Shown here: positions 25,890 through 34,381 of the stretch, piece after piece
Position numbering within the stretch: position 1 is the first letter of the stretch
Layout of the letters: each line of letters begins with the position of its first letter
The notes under the pieces: model-generated
What the model saw: the letters and a program-made list of their open reading frames with translations, nothing else
Databases searched by the model: none
Told to the model about the DNA's origin: nothing
Made by a program: the position numbers and the translations under genes
NCBI GenBank assembly: GCA_965249925.1
Contig: OZ252260.1
Span: forward strand, 4,712,001-4,776,000
Direction of reading: 5' to 3'
Length of the DNA: 64,000 nucleotides
DNA from: Hoeflea_A sp965249925
Lineage (GTDB): Bacteria; Pseudomonadota; Alphaproteobacteria; Rhizobiales; Rhizobiaceae

Positions 25890-26678
25890 CTATCGCCCGG
25901 TAAAGCGGGGCGGCCGTTTTTCCAAAAATGCGCGCATGCCCTCCTTGCGGTCGTCGCTGGCAAAAAGCGCAGCCGCACCCTGAAGTTCCATCTCAAGCCC
26001 GGCAGCGAGCGGTGCTTCCGCGCTCTTGTTGAGTACTGATTTGGCGATCTGTACGGCCATCGGCGCCTTGCCCGCCAACTGCTCGGCGAAAGCCTGTGAA
26101 TGTGTGATAAGTTCTGTTGCCGGAACAATCTCGTCGACAAGACCAAGCGCTTCGGCTTTCGCGGCAGGCAGGATTTCACCTGTCAGGATGAGCCGTTTTG
26201 CCGGGCCGAGGCCGATGGTGCGCACAAGTCTTTGCGTGCCGCCGCCTGCCGGGATCACGCCAAGGTTGATTTCGGTCAGTCCGAAACGGGCCGTGTCGGC
26301 GGCAATGCGGAAATCGCAGGCCAGCGCGATTTCCGCGCCGCCGCCAACGGCAATTCCGTTCAATGCCGCAATGGTCGGGACACGCAGGTTCGCGATGCGC
26401 GAAAACAACTCGATCGTCGCGCGTTGGCTTGCAACGAATTCCGTTGCCGTCGGATCGGTTCCGGAGCGTTCCTTGATATCCGCGCCCGCACAAAAGGCTT
26501 TTTCGCCTGCGCCTGTGATGATCAGGACACGGCAGTCCTCTTTGCCCTCTATCGTGTCGAGGGCCAGAGCCAGTTCCTCTTTCATTTTTGCGGTGATGGC
26601 GTTGTGTGCCTCTGGCCGATTCAGCGTGAGGACGGCAAGGTGGTTTTCGAATTTTAGGTCGAGCGCTTCGAAATCCAT
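25890..26678 (-). CDS. enoyl-CoA hydratase/isomerase family protein
   Basis: A 262-aa crotonase. LNRPEAHNAITAKM, the oxyanion-hole motifs CAGADIKE and IAALNGIAVGGGAEIALACDFRIAA, and GLTEINLGVIPAGGGTQRL are all present, including the acidic residues of catalytic hydratases. The ATG at 26678 is preceded by GAGGA; two GTG codons upstream are less likely. Located between thiolase and SDR genes, it fits hydration of an enoyl-CoA in the catabolic operon. Confidence 0.87.
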   Translation of the reverse strand: MDFEALDLKFENHLAVLTLNRPEAHNAITAKMKEELALALDTIEGKEDCRVLIITGAGEKAFCAGADIKERSGTDPTATEFVASQRATIELFSRIANLRVPTIAALNGIAVGGGAEIALACDFRIAADTARFGLTEINLGVIPAGGGTQRLVRTIGLGPAKRLILTGEILPAAKAEALGLVDEIVPATELITHSQAFAEQLAGKAPMAVQIAKSVLNKSAEAPLAAGLEMELQGAAALFASDDRKEGMRAFLEKRPPRFTGR

Positions 26679-26689
26679 CACCACATTCC

Positions 26690-27829
26690 TCAGACGGTCA
26701 GAATATGGACGCCGCAGGCGCCGGCTTCGAGTTTGCTGACACCGCCGCCGACGGTGTGCGCCAGGCCGACACGTGCGCCGTCGACCTGATAGCCTCCGGC
26801 TTCGTCGCGCAGCTGCCAGAACATTTCGGCGACCTGGGCAACCCCTGTGGCACCCAACGGGTGCCCCTTTGCCAGAAGGCCGCCTGACGGGGACACGGCG
26901 ACTTCGCCGTCAATGGCGCTTTTGCCGCTTTCGACGAATTCGCCGCCACCGCCCGGTTCGCAGAAACCGAGATCCTCGTAATGGATGATTTCCGCGATGT
27001 TGAAAGGATCGTGCATTTCAACAACGTCGACGTCCTGCGGTCCGAGGCCGGCGGTCTCATAGGCGAGGCGGGATGCCCGCACGCTCATCTCCGACTTGTC
27101 GTCGATAATCCCGTGTGGCGTGCGCAGGCCTGAAACGATGACGCTGGCAGCCACTTTGACCGGTTTGTCGGTGTATGTGCGTGCTACTTTTTCCGAGGCA
27201 AGTATGACCGCTGCCGCGCCATCGGAGTTCGGGCAACAGGACAATCGCGTCAGCGGATCGGCGATGGTCGGAGAGCTGAGGACCTCCTCCACTGTTACCG
27301 GCTTTTTCATGTGACATCGCGGGTTGTGCATGGCGTTGGCCCGGTTCTTGACCGATACCAGGGCCATCTGCTCAACGCTTGTACCGTAGCGTTCCATATG
27401 CAGCTTGGCCTGCATGGCAAAGGCTGCCGGCATCACCCTGCCCATTGCCGAATCGAGATCGTCCGCCACGATGGGCAGGAAGCCGCCACCGGGTTTTGTC
27501 AGCTTCTCAACCCCAATGGCGAGACCGACATCGATTGCGCCGGCCCTGATCGCGTTGACAACACCATAGACCGCGGATGCGCCGCTTGCGCAGGCGTTTT
27601 CGACGTTGAGTATCGGGATTCCCGTCAGCCCGATTTTCATCAGGGTTTTCTGTCCGAGGCAGGGTCCCTGATAGGCATGACCGGCATAGGCCAGTTCGAT
27701 AGCTTGTGGGGCCACACGGCTGGTTTCCAGTGCCTGCCAGACCGCATCGACCGCAAGGTCGTGCACGCCGACTTCCGGCTGCGGCCCGAAATCGGTCATG
27801 CCGGCTCCGATGACATAGACGTCACTCAT
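26690..27829 (-). CDS. thiolase-superfamily protein (SCP2-thiolase-like)
   Basis: A 379-aa thiolase. NACASGASAVYG holds the nucleophilic Cys, and EMHDPFNIAEIIHYEDLGF, GGLLAKGHPLGATG (active-site His) and the closing HTVGGG complete the site, though the final catalytic Cys of biosynthetic thiolases is not at the usual CxG position. Members of this branch pair with DUF35/OB-fold proteins, as in steroid side-chain aldolases. That partner is encoded directly upstream with an 8-bp overlap (27822-28262), which supports a complex. Confidence 0.85.
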   Translation of the reverse strand: MSDVYVIGAGMTDFGPQPEVGVHDLAVDAVWQALETSRVAPQAIELAYAGHAYQGPCLGQKTLMKIGLTGIPILNVENACASGASAVYGVVNAIRAGAIDVGLAIGVEKLTKPGGGFLPIVADDLDSAMGRVMPAAFAMQAKLHMERYGTSVEQMALVSVKNRANAMHNPRCHMKKPVTVEEVLSSPTIADPLTRLSCCPNSDGAAAVILASEKVARTYTDKPVKVAASVIVSGLRTPHGIIDDKSEMSVRASRLAYETAGLGPQDVDVVEMHDPFNIAEIIHYEDLGFCEPGGGGEFVESGKSAIDGEVAVSPSGGLLAKGHPLGATGVAQVAEMFWQLRDEAGGYQVDGARVGLAHTVGGGVSKLEAGACGVHILTV

Positions 27830-28262
27830 CCGAGCCCTCCGCCGGGAGCGGACGAAACAGCGGCCCTTCGACCACGGAATCGTCCTTGGCTGTCTTGATC
27901 GTCCCGATCACAAGTTCCACCGGCATGCCGGGGACAAGCTGGCGGTCCTGCCAGTCAGTGAGCTGGGCCAGCAGTGTGGGACCTTCTTCAAGATCAATCG
28001 AGGCAAGCGCGTAAGGGGAGGGGAAGCCGGGCAGGCCCCTGGAGATTTCAGTATAGGCGTGCAGGGTTCCTCTGCCGGAGAGTTCGCACGGTTGCATCGT
28101 ACCGGATTTGTGGGTGACCGGATTGAACCGCTCGGCCGGCCAGAAGACTTGTCCTGTTTCGGCGCAGCGGCTGCCCAGCAACATACCCTTGCCGCTGTCA
28201 TCCAGCTTTCGGTAGATGCCTTCGCGGATCGGCTCAACCGCTGTTGCCCTGTCCTCGGACAT
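27822..28262 (-). CDS. OB-fold/DUF35 partner of thiolase
   Basis: A 146-aa protein with the OB-fold acyl-CoA-associated layout: GSRCAETGQVFWPAERFNPV (degenerate zinc-ribbon, only one of the usual Cys pairs), ELSGRGTLHAYTEI, YALASIDLEEGPTLLAQL. The ATG at 28262 follows GGAG; an in-frame start four codons upstream is less likely. It overlaps the thiolase by 8 bp and probably forms a complex with it. First gene of the eight-gene minus-strand operon, with operator copy C 25 bp upstream. Confidence 0.8.
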   Translation of the reverse strand: MSEDRATAVEPIREGIYRKLDDSGKGMLLGSRCAETGQVFWPAERFNPVTHKSGTMQPCELSGRGTLHAYTEISRGLPGFPSPYALASIDLEEGPTLLAQLTDWQDRQLVPGMPVELVIGTIKTAKDDSVVEGPLFRPLPAEGSDE

Positions 28263-28287
28263 CGGCCACTCCAATTCGAGTCCTAAT

Positions 28288-28306
28288 AGTTATTGTTACA
28301 ATAACA
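28288..28306. promoter_or_regulatory. 19-bp operator copy C (Rrf2-cluster motif)
   Basis: AGTTATTGTTACAATAACA, close to a perfect palindrome, immediately upstream of the thiolase-partner operon start at 28262. Confidence 0.78.
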
Positions 28307-28365
28307 TTAACTCGAAAGGCGACGTCTGATCAAGTCTCAATTCCCGCCCGGGAGTAAAAGGGCGG

Positions 28366-29127
28366 TCAGACCGCGGTGAATCCGCCGTCGATCACAAGTC
28401 CGGCGCCGGTCATGAAGCTTGAATCTTTGCTCGCCAGAAATCGGATGGCGCTGGCAATTTCCGCCGGATCGGCCAGACGCCCCATGGGTGTGAGATCGGT
28501 GATGTTGGTGCGAGCGGCTTCTTCGCGCTTGCCGCTCAGCTGACCATCCGGCCACCAGCTCTGGCCCTTGAAAATTTCGGTGTCGACACCGCCCGGCAAT
28601 ACGGCGTTCACACGAATCGGAGGATCGAGATGTGCAACTTCGACCGCCGCGGAACGGGTCAACGCCATCAATCCCGCCTTGCTCACACTTACCGCGCCCG
28701 TGAAGGGCCTGCCGACGACGGCCAGGGCTGAACTGACGTTAACAATCGCTCCGCCGGTGGATCTCATTTGCTCCATTGCCAGCTTGGTTCCAAGGAAAGC
28801 ACCGTCGAGATTGACACTCATCACCCAGCGCCAATCGTCCAGTGAAATGTCCATGATCGCCTGGCCAAGCGAAACGCCGGCATTGTTCACCAGCACGTCC
28901 AGCCGTCCTTCACGGGCTATCGTGTCTTCAAATACCGATTGCCAGGAGGCCGCCGAACAGACATCGAGTTCGACCGTGCGAACACCGTCAAGATCGGAAG
29001 CTGCATCCTCATCGACATCGATATCGGCTGCAATCACCCGTGCACCCTCGCTTGCGAAAAGCTTGGCCGTCGCCCGGCCGATCCCGCCTGCGCCGCCGGT
29101 GATTAACACCACGTTATCCTTGAGCAT
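28366..29127 (-). CDS. SDR-like protein with Tyr replaced by Val
   Basis: A 253-aa SDR protein. TGGAGGIGR, NNAG and VSSALAVVG (Ser) are classical, but the YxxxK block reads VSVSK: Lys150 is present while the catalytic Tyr is Val146. The start at 29127 follows GGGAGGAAG. C-terminal VIDGGFTAV is normal. It is transcribed alone, divergent from the Rrf2 gene, with operator copy D in between. Activity with an alternative proton donor is possible but unproven. Confidence 0.82.
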   Translation of the reverse strand: MLKDNVVLITGGAGGIGRATAKLFASEGARVIAADIDVDEDAASDLDGVRTVELDVCSAASWQSVFEDTIAREGRLDVLVNNAGVSLGQAIMDISLDDWRWVMSVNLDGAFLGTKLAMEQMRSTGGAIVNVSSALAVVGRPFTGAVSVSKAGLMALTRSAAVEVAHLDPPIRVNAVLPGGVDTEIFKGQSWWPDGQLSGKREEAARTNITDLTPMGRLADPAEIASAIRFLASKDSSFMTGAGLVIDGGFTAV

Positions 29128-29175
29128 TTTACGCTTCCTCCCGGCAATTTCGAATTGCCTCGTTCTTGAAAAATT

Positions 29176-29194
29176 TGTTACAGTAGAATAAACA
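29176..29194. promoter_or_regulatory. 19-bp operator copy D (Rrf2-cluster motif)
   Basis: TGTTACAGTAGAATAAACA, the most divergent of the seven copies, located between the SDR at 28366-29127 and the Rrf2 gene at 29206, where it would allow autoregulation. Confidence 0.65.
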
Positions 29195-29205
29195 ATTGAG
29201 CAACC

Positions 29206-29625
29206 ATGTCGAAATCCACGAGACTGTCCTCAGCGGCATATATTCTGAGTTATGTCGCTTCCCGTGCGCCTGACCAGGTGACATCCGACACCATTTCCAA
29301 TGCGGTGCAGGACCACCCTACACGCGTGCGGCAGCTCATTTCAACGCTGGTCAAGGCCGGTCTCGTCAAGTCCACCAGAGGTGCCAGCGGTGGTGTGACG
29401 CTTGCCAAATCGGCTTCGGAAATCTCGCTTCGCGAAGTCTACGAGGCGGTTGAAGACCACGACATGATCTCAATGCCGCAAAAGGGCATGTATCGAGGCT
29501 GGGGTGCGAACTGCCTGGTTCACAACAAGCTCAACACGCTTTACGCCGACGCGGAAGCGCATTTGCGGGCGGAGCTCGCGCAAATATCGATCGCCGATCT
29601 TTACACGGACGGGAAAAGCCGATAG
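29206..29625 (+). CDS. Rrf2-family transcriptional regulator
   Basis: A 139-aa Rrf2 protein. The winged helix reads TSDTISNAVQDHPTRVRQL and ISTLVKAGLVKSTRGASGGV, then AKSASEISLREVYEAVED as in the family. It has only one Cys, in GANCLVHN, so it cannot bind an Fe-S cluster through three Cys; a thiol-switch or ligand-responsive mode is more likely. The gene lies in the middle of the catabolic cluster and is flanked by operator copies D and E. It is the natural candidate to bind all seven 19-bp copies; this remains to be shown. Confidence 0.88.
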   Translation: MSKSTRLSSAAYILSYVASRAPDQVTSDTISNAVQDHPTRVRQLISTLVKAGLVKSTRGASGGVTLAKSASEISLREVYEAVEDHDMISMPQKGMYRGWGANCLVHNKLNTLYADAEAHLRAELAQISIADLYTDGKSR

Positions 29626-29630
29626 TTAAT

Positions 29631-29649
29631 TGTTAATCTAACAATAACA
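29631..29649. promoter_or_regulatory. 19-bp operator copy E (Rrf2-cluster motif)
   Basis: TGTTAATCTAACAATAACA, between the Rrf2 stop codon and the flavoprotein gene, ending 16 bp before the ATG at 29666. Confidence 0.75.
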
Positions 29650-29665
29650 ATTGACGAGAATGACG

Positions 29666-30817
29666 ATGGCAACCGTGGACCTTGAGGAAATCGCACAGCT
29701 GCGCGACAGTGTGCGCAGGTTGACTGACGACAAGTTCCGGGCCAAGGCGGCCCATTGGGATGAGACGACGGAAGCGCCGCTGGAAAACCTGCCGGTGCTG
29801 GGCGAAAACGGGCTGGCCGGCATCACGGTTGCGGAAGAATATGGCGGTGCCGGAGGCAATGTCGTGCACGCGCTGGCGGCCATTGAGGAGGTCGCGCGCG
29901 GTTGCACCGCGACAGCCGCGTTCATTCTTGCCAATTGCACCTCGGCCGAGGTTATTCAGGCCATCGGCACGGAAGTCCAAAAGCAAAAATACCTGCCTGG
30001 CATCGCCACCGGTGAATTCGTGGGCGCTTGGGGAATGACAGAGGCCGGTGCAGGCTCGGCCGCCACCGAAATGCGTACCCGCGCTGTCGAAAATCCGGAT
30101 GGCAGCTGGACGCTGAACGGCACCAAGCAGTTCATCACGCGCGCCGGGATCGCGCGGTTTTTCATTCTCTTTGCCCGAGCCAATGACGATCCGGGCGCCA
30201 AGGGGATCACCGCCTTTATTGTCGATGCTGACACACCCGGGCTCCAACTTGGCCGCAAGGACATTCACATGGGTTTGCGCGGCGGCGCCTCTGCGGAAGT
30301 TATCCTGGACAATGTCACGGTATCGCCAGAGGCATTGCTGTTGCCCGTGGGTGGCTTCGGCCGGCTGATGAACGGCCTCAACCAGGCGCGCGTCCTCAAT
30401 CCGGGAATGTGTCTTGGCCTTTCGGAGGAGGCGTTGCACCTTTCGACGCAATATCTGCAGACCCGCCGGCAATTCGGCAAGACTCTCGCCGAGTTTCAGG
30501 GACTGCAGTGGATGTTGGCGGATATGGCCACGAAAGTCGACGCCATGCGGCTGTTGATCTACCGCGCAGCGGAAAGTCTTGCCACCGGGCATCCCGATGC
30601 CCCGCATCAGGCCGCGATCGCCAAGGCCTACTCGGGTGAGGCAGCGTTCGAGGTGGTGGATGCGGCGATGCAACTGCACGGTGGCTACGGCTACTCGTCG
30701 GAATTTCCCATCGAACGCATGTTACGCGACGTGCGTGCCTTCAAGATTGGGGGCGGCGCTACGCAGATCATGAAAAACCGGATCGCTTCGGGCCTGTTCA
30801 AGCGCAATCCCGTGTGA
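29666..30817 (+). CDS. acyl-CoA dehydrogenase-family flavoprotein lacking the usual catalytic Glu
   Basis: A 383-aa acyl-CoA dehydrogenase fold: GAWGMTEAGAGSAATEMRT, FAD-side motif TRRQFGKTLAEFQGLQWMLADM and QLHGGYGYSSEFPIERMLRDVR. The ATG at 29666 is preceded by CGAGAA; TTG and ATG codons at 29651 and 29660 are alternatives. At the position of the medium-chain catalytic Glu (YEGT) the sequence is GGGAT (Gly363), and the isovaleryl-type Glu in helix G appears as NQAR. Either another residue is the base or the reaction is not a simple alpha,beta-dehydrogenation. Follows the Rrf2 gene by 40 bp, with operator copy E in between. Confidence 0.87.
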   Translation: MATVDLEEIAQLRDSVRRLTDDKFRAKAAHWDETTEAPLENLPVLGENGLAGITVAEEYGGAGGNVVHALAAIEEVARGCTATAAFILANCTSAEVIQAIGTEVQKQKYLPGIATGEFVGAWGMTEAGAGSAATEMRTRAVENPDGSWTLNGTKQFITRAGIARFFILFARANDDPGAKGITAFIVDADTPGLQLGRKDIHMGLRGGASAEVILDNVTVSPEALLLPVGGFGRLMNGLNQARVLNPGMCLGLSEEALHLSTQYLQTRRQFGKTLAEFQGLQWMLADMATKVDAMRLLIYRAAESLATGHPDAPHQAAIAKAYSGEAAFEVVDAAMQLHGGYGYSSEFPIERMLRDVRAFKIGGGATQIMKNRIASGLFKRNPV

Positions 30818-30836
30818 ACAGCGGCAACGATTTTGC

Positions 30837-32270
30837 TCAGGCCGGTTTGCGGGTGACGAACCGCGTCGTCAAATATTGATGAACGCCTTCGCTGCCGCCT
30901 TCCGAGCCGAAACCGCTCTCCTTCATTCCACCGAACGGGGTTTCGGCAGCCGCAAGATCGCAGTGATTGAGACCCAGGAGCCCGACCTCCAACTCATTGG
31001 CCAGCCGGTCGAGATTGGCGTCCGATTTTGAGAAACCGTAGGCCGCCAGTCCGTAGGGAAGGCCGTTTGCCCGTGCAATCACATCGTCGGTGGAACTGAA
31101 AGGCTGCAGCGCTGCAAGAGGGCCGAACGGTTCGCTCGACATCACATCGGCCGCGTCGGGCACTTCATCCAGCAAGGTCAACTCGTGGAAAAATCCCTGA
31201 TTGCCAAGTCTCTGCCCACCCGCCGCAATCCGTGCGCCTTTCTCCACAGCGTCCTCGATCAGTGTTTCGATCGCGCTACGGCGGCGGGCGTTGACGAGCG
31301 GGCCCATATGCGTGCCGTCCGCCAACGGGTCGCCAATTGAAACCTGTCCGAAGGCCTGGGCCAGCCGGTCGCGGAACGGTTCATAGATATCTTCATGCAC
31401 GTAAAAACGTGTCGGCGAGTTGCAGACCTGGCCGGCATTGCGTGCCTTGCGTTGCGCCAGCAGATCCGCAACCGGCCCGATATCGATATCGTCGAAAACG
31501 ATCGTCGGGGCGTGGCCGCCAAGTTCCATTGTCGTCTTGATCATGTGCTGTGCGGCGAGGCCAGCGAGGGTCTTGCCCACCGGAACTGAACCGGTGAAGG
31601 CCAGTTTGCGGATAGCGCCCGAACCGAGCACGCGTTCGGAAATCATCGCCGGATCGCCGAACAGCATCGAAACAGCATTATCCGGCAAACCTGCATCGAG
31701 CAGGGCGCGCAGAATGAGCGTCGCGGTCTCGGGCGTGTCCTCGGCGGGTTTGATGATGACGCTGCATCCGGCCGCCAGGGCCTCTGCCATCTTTCTGGTC
31801 GGGAAGATCGCCGGCATGTTCCAAGGCGAGGCGGCGTAGACCGGGCCGATCGGATCCAGTCGGGCAACCTGGGTCACGCCCGGAAAGCGGCTTGGGATCA
31901 TGCGGCCATACACGCGGCGCGCTTCGCCGGCGGACCAGTCCAGAACGTCGCTTGCCACGAGCACTTCAAAACGTGCCGCAGCGATCGGAGCGCCAAGTTC
32001 GCGTGTCAGGCACTGTGCAATTTCCTCGACGCGCGACCGAAGGATGCCCGCGGCCTTGTGTAAAACGGCAGCGCGTTCCGGTGCCGGGACGTTGCGCCAT
32101 GACTGGAAACCGGCAATGGCGGCTGCGCACGCTTCGTCTATATCCGCCGGTGTCGCCGCCGCGATCCTGCCGATGATCGCCTCGGTCGCGGGATTGACAT
32201 TGGCGAGTGTTTCGCGACTTGCAAACCGCCACTCGCCATCAACAAATATAGAAATATCCGTCACGCTCAT
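30837..32270 (-). CDS. NAD(P)-dependent aldehyde dehydrogenase (succinate-semialdehyde type)
   Basis: A 477-aa aldehyde dehydrogenase. TMELGGHAPTIVFDD holds the general base Glu, and RKARNAGQVCNSPTRFYVHE the nucleophilic Cys; FTGSVPVGKTLAG and EPFGPLAALQPF are cofactor-site motifs. Length and motifs are closest to the succinate-semialdehyde dehydrogenase subgroup. Preceded by an AGGAG site and overlapping the CoA-ligase beta gene by 4 bp; last gene of the six-gene operon starting at 38301. Confidence 0.88.
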   Translation of the reverse strand: MSVTDISIFVDGEWRFASRETLANVNPATEAIIGRIAAATPADIDEACAAAIAGFQSWRNVPAPERAAVLHKAAGILRSRVEEIAQCLTRELGAPIAAARFEVLVASDVLDWSAGEARRVYGRMIPSRFPGVTQVARLDPIGPVYAASPWNMPAIFPTRKMAEALAAGCSVIIKPAEDTPETATLILRALLDAGLPDNAVSMLFGDPAMISERVLGSGAIRKLAFTGSVPVGKTLAGLAAQHMIKTTMELGGHAPTIVFDDIDIGPVADLLAQRKARNAGQVCNSPTRFYVHEDIYEPFRDRLAQAFGQVSIGDPLADGTHMGPLVNARRRSAIETLIEDAVEKGARIAAGGQRLGNQGFFHELTLLDEVPDAADVMSSEPFGPLAALQPFSSTDDVIARANGLPYGLAAYGFSKSDANLDRLANELEVGLLGLNHCDLAAAETPFGGMKESGFGSEGGSEGVHQYLTTRFVTRKPA

Positions 32271-32911
32271 TCCTCTTTCTCCTGTTTGACAACAAGCGCA
32301 TCCACGGCAACCGGCCGGCCATCGACGAGGATGACCGGGTTGAGGTCAATTTCGGCAATGGCCAGGTCTGCTTCAGCGGCACGGGCCACCGCAAGCGCAA
32401 CGTGGGCAAGCGCTGTGCGATCGACTGGCGGCTTGCCGCGCAAGGCACCCAGCAATTTCTGGTTCTTCAGATCGTCAAGTGCGGCCACCAACTCGTCTTC
32501 ATCGACCGGAAGCCTGCGAAACACAGCGTCGGAAAGGGCCTCGGTGAAAACGCCGCCCACCCCGATCGTAACGCAAGGTCCAAACACTTCGTCCGTGATC
32601 AGACCGACAATGAACTCCCGGTCGCCGGCAATCATTTCCTGCACCGAAAATCGGCCGCCCTCCGGCATGGCAGCCTGTATTTCCCCGGCTGCCCACCTGA
32701 CGTCTTCGGGTGTGCTGAGGTTCAGCCGCACCAATCCGGCATCGGATTTGTGCGCGATGGCCGGATGATCGCCTTTGAGAGCAACGGGAAATCCGATCGC
32801 TTCGGCACTTGCGACCGCTTCGTCTGCAGACATCGCCGAGAGTGCCCGATTGAACGGCACGCCGTGTTTTTCCAGCAGGGCGCGGGATTGCATTTCGCTG
32901 AGCGCCATCAT
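32267..32911 (-). CDS. ADP-forming acyl-CoA synthetase, beta (ATP-grasp) subunit
   Basis: A 214-aa ATP-grasp protein: LLEKHGVPFNRALSAMSADEA, VALKGDHPAIAHKSDAGLVRLNL, FSVQEMIAGDREFIVGLITDEVFGPCVTIGVGGVFTE, and AIAEIDLNPVIL. This is the beta part of the acetate-CoA ligase (ADP-forming) or NDP-forming CoA synthetase family. Its start overlaps the stop of the alpha gene by 4 bp. The two together would activate a carboxylic acid to its CoA thioester with ATP. Confidence 0.88.
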   Translation of the reverse strand: MMALSEMQSRALLEKHGVPFNRALSAMSADEAVASAEAIGFPVALKGDHPAIAHKSDAGLVRLNLSTPEDVRWAAGEIQAAMPEGGRFSVQEMIAGDREFIVGLITDEVFGPCVTIGVGGVFTEALSDAVFRRLPVDEDELVAALDDLKNQKLLGALRGKPPVDRTALAHVALAVARAAEADLAIAEIDLNPVILVDGRPVAVDALVVKQEKEE

Positions 32912-34341
32912 GTCGGAAATCCCTTGCGCTCTCGAAATGCGCGGTAGCGTCGGGCCGCGGCCAATGCCCTTGCTGCCTGGCGGACCGTCTGAAAGTTGAC
33001 GACCTCGGCGGCCGAGAGCATCGGGTGGCCTTTTTGCGCTACGGATAAAGCGCCGATCCAGGCAACGATGACCGATTTTTTCGTCTCCTTGGCCAATTTC
33101 GGGATTTCCGTGCCATAGAAACTGGCGCGCGGCTCGGCTGCCATTGTGATCAAAAGCAGCGCCGCATTGATATCGGGTTCCGCCAACACGGTGCGCACAA
33201 CATCCTGGTAGCCGGTCGCAAAGGATCGGATCTGCCCGGTGACGTCAACCGGATTGCGCAGCGATGCAAATTCAGGCGTGAACGTCTTCATGCGTTGCTG
33301 TGTGGCCTCAGGCAGTTCGGGGACAACCAGCCCTTCACGGTCCAATTCGTCTGCCGCCACCCCGCAGATGCCCCCCGACGCCGACACGATGGCCACATTG
33401 CTGCCTCGCGGCAGTTTCGTGCCCAGCCAGGCAAAACACTGTGCGGTTGAGAACAGTTCAGAGACGTCGTCGACCCGAATTACGCCGTATTGTCGGCAAA
33501 TACCGTCAAACACCCGGTCGGTGCCGGCCAGGGCGCCGGTATGGGAAGCCACGGCTGCTTTTGCCACCTGGGACGCGCCGGTCTTGTAGACGACAATCGG
33601 CTTGCCCAACCGCGCCGCCTTCTGCGCCATCGCGACAAATCCATTCGCATCGCGCACCCCTTCCAGAAACAGCGCCACCACGCGCACCTCATCCTGATCG
33701 AGCAGGAAATCCACATATTCCGACGTGTCGATATCCGCCTCATTGCCCGAGGCGATCCAGTGCGAGAAACCCACGCCCTGTTCCATTGCCCGCCCGAGAA
33801 GTGATCCGCCAAGAGCGCCGGACTGGGTAACAAAGGCGATCGGCCCTTTGCGGAACGGGTTGATTGCGCAGACCATCGAGATCGAGGCCACCAGGTCGAC
33901 CGCCATATTGACGAAACCTGCCGTATTCGGCCCGATCAACCGCATCCCATGACGGCGCGCGACGGTTACGCATTCGGTTTCCAGATCATGCCGGCCGGCT
34001 TCCGAGAACCCGGAGCTGAAGACGATCGCCGCCTTGATGCCCCGCTGGCCGCAGGCTGCCAAAACATCGGGAACCGAGGCGGACGGTACAACGATGAGGG
34101 CCAGATCGATAGGATCGGGAACATCGGCGATACTGGCATAGGCTTGGCGGCCCATGATCGTATCGGCGTTCGGGTTGACCGGGTGGATCGGTCCGGCAAA
34201 ACCGTGACCGATCAGGTGCCGCATTGCCGCGGTGCCAAGCTTCGGCGCACCGGTTGCCGAAACCCCTTCGGACGCGCCAATCACGGCGATACTGCGGGGT
34301 GTGAACAGGGGCGCAAGAGACTGGCTTTGTAGCATGTTCAT
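32908..34341 (-). CDS. ADP-forming acyl-CoA synthetase, alpha subunit
   Basis: A 477-aa protein with a CoA-binding Rossmann domain (LFTPRSIAVIGASEG, IHPVNPN, LIGPNTAGFVN) and two succinyl-CoA-ligase-like domains (FVTQSGALGGSLLGRAMEQG, SGNEADIDTSEYVDF, VASHTGALAGTDRVFDG, which carries the His that is phosphorylated in the family). With the beta subunit downstream it forms a complete two-gene enzyme. In context it activates the acid formed by the aldehyde dehydrogenase, or the imported acid itself. Confidence 0.9.
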   Translation of the reverse strand: MNMLQSQSLAPLFTPRSIAVIGASEGVSATGAPKLGTAAMRHLIGHGFAGPIHPVNPNADTIMGRQAYASIADVPDPIDLALIVVPSASVPDVLAACGQRGIKAAIVFSSGFSEAGRHDLETECVTVARRHGMRLIGPNTAGFVNMAVDLVASISMVCAINPFRKGPIAFVTQSGALGGSLLGRAMEQGVGFSHWIASGNEADIDTSEYVDFLLDQDEVRVVALFLEGVRDANGFVAMAQKAARLGKPIVVYKTGASQVAKAAVASHTGALAGTDRVFDGICRQYGVIRVDDVSELFSTAQCFAWLGTKLPRGSNVAIVSASGGICGVAADELDREGLVVPELPEATQQRMKTFTPEFASLRNPVDVTGQIRSFATGYQDVVRTVLAEPDINAALLLITMAAEPRASFYGTEIPKLAKETKKSVIVAWIGALSVAQKGHPMLSAAEVVNFQTVRQAARALAAARRYRAFRERKGFPT

Positions 34342-34381
34342 GTCTCTCTTCGCTCACCGGCAGCGGATCGCGCTGTCCCGC

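Noticed and set aside
29633..30679. Minus-strand 348-aa frame opposite the acyl-CoA dehydrogenase-like gene
   Set aside because: The plus strand has the family motifs; the minus frame lacks any.
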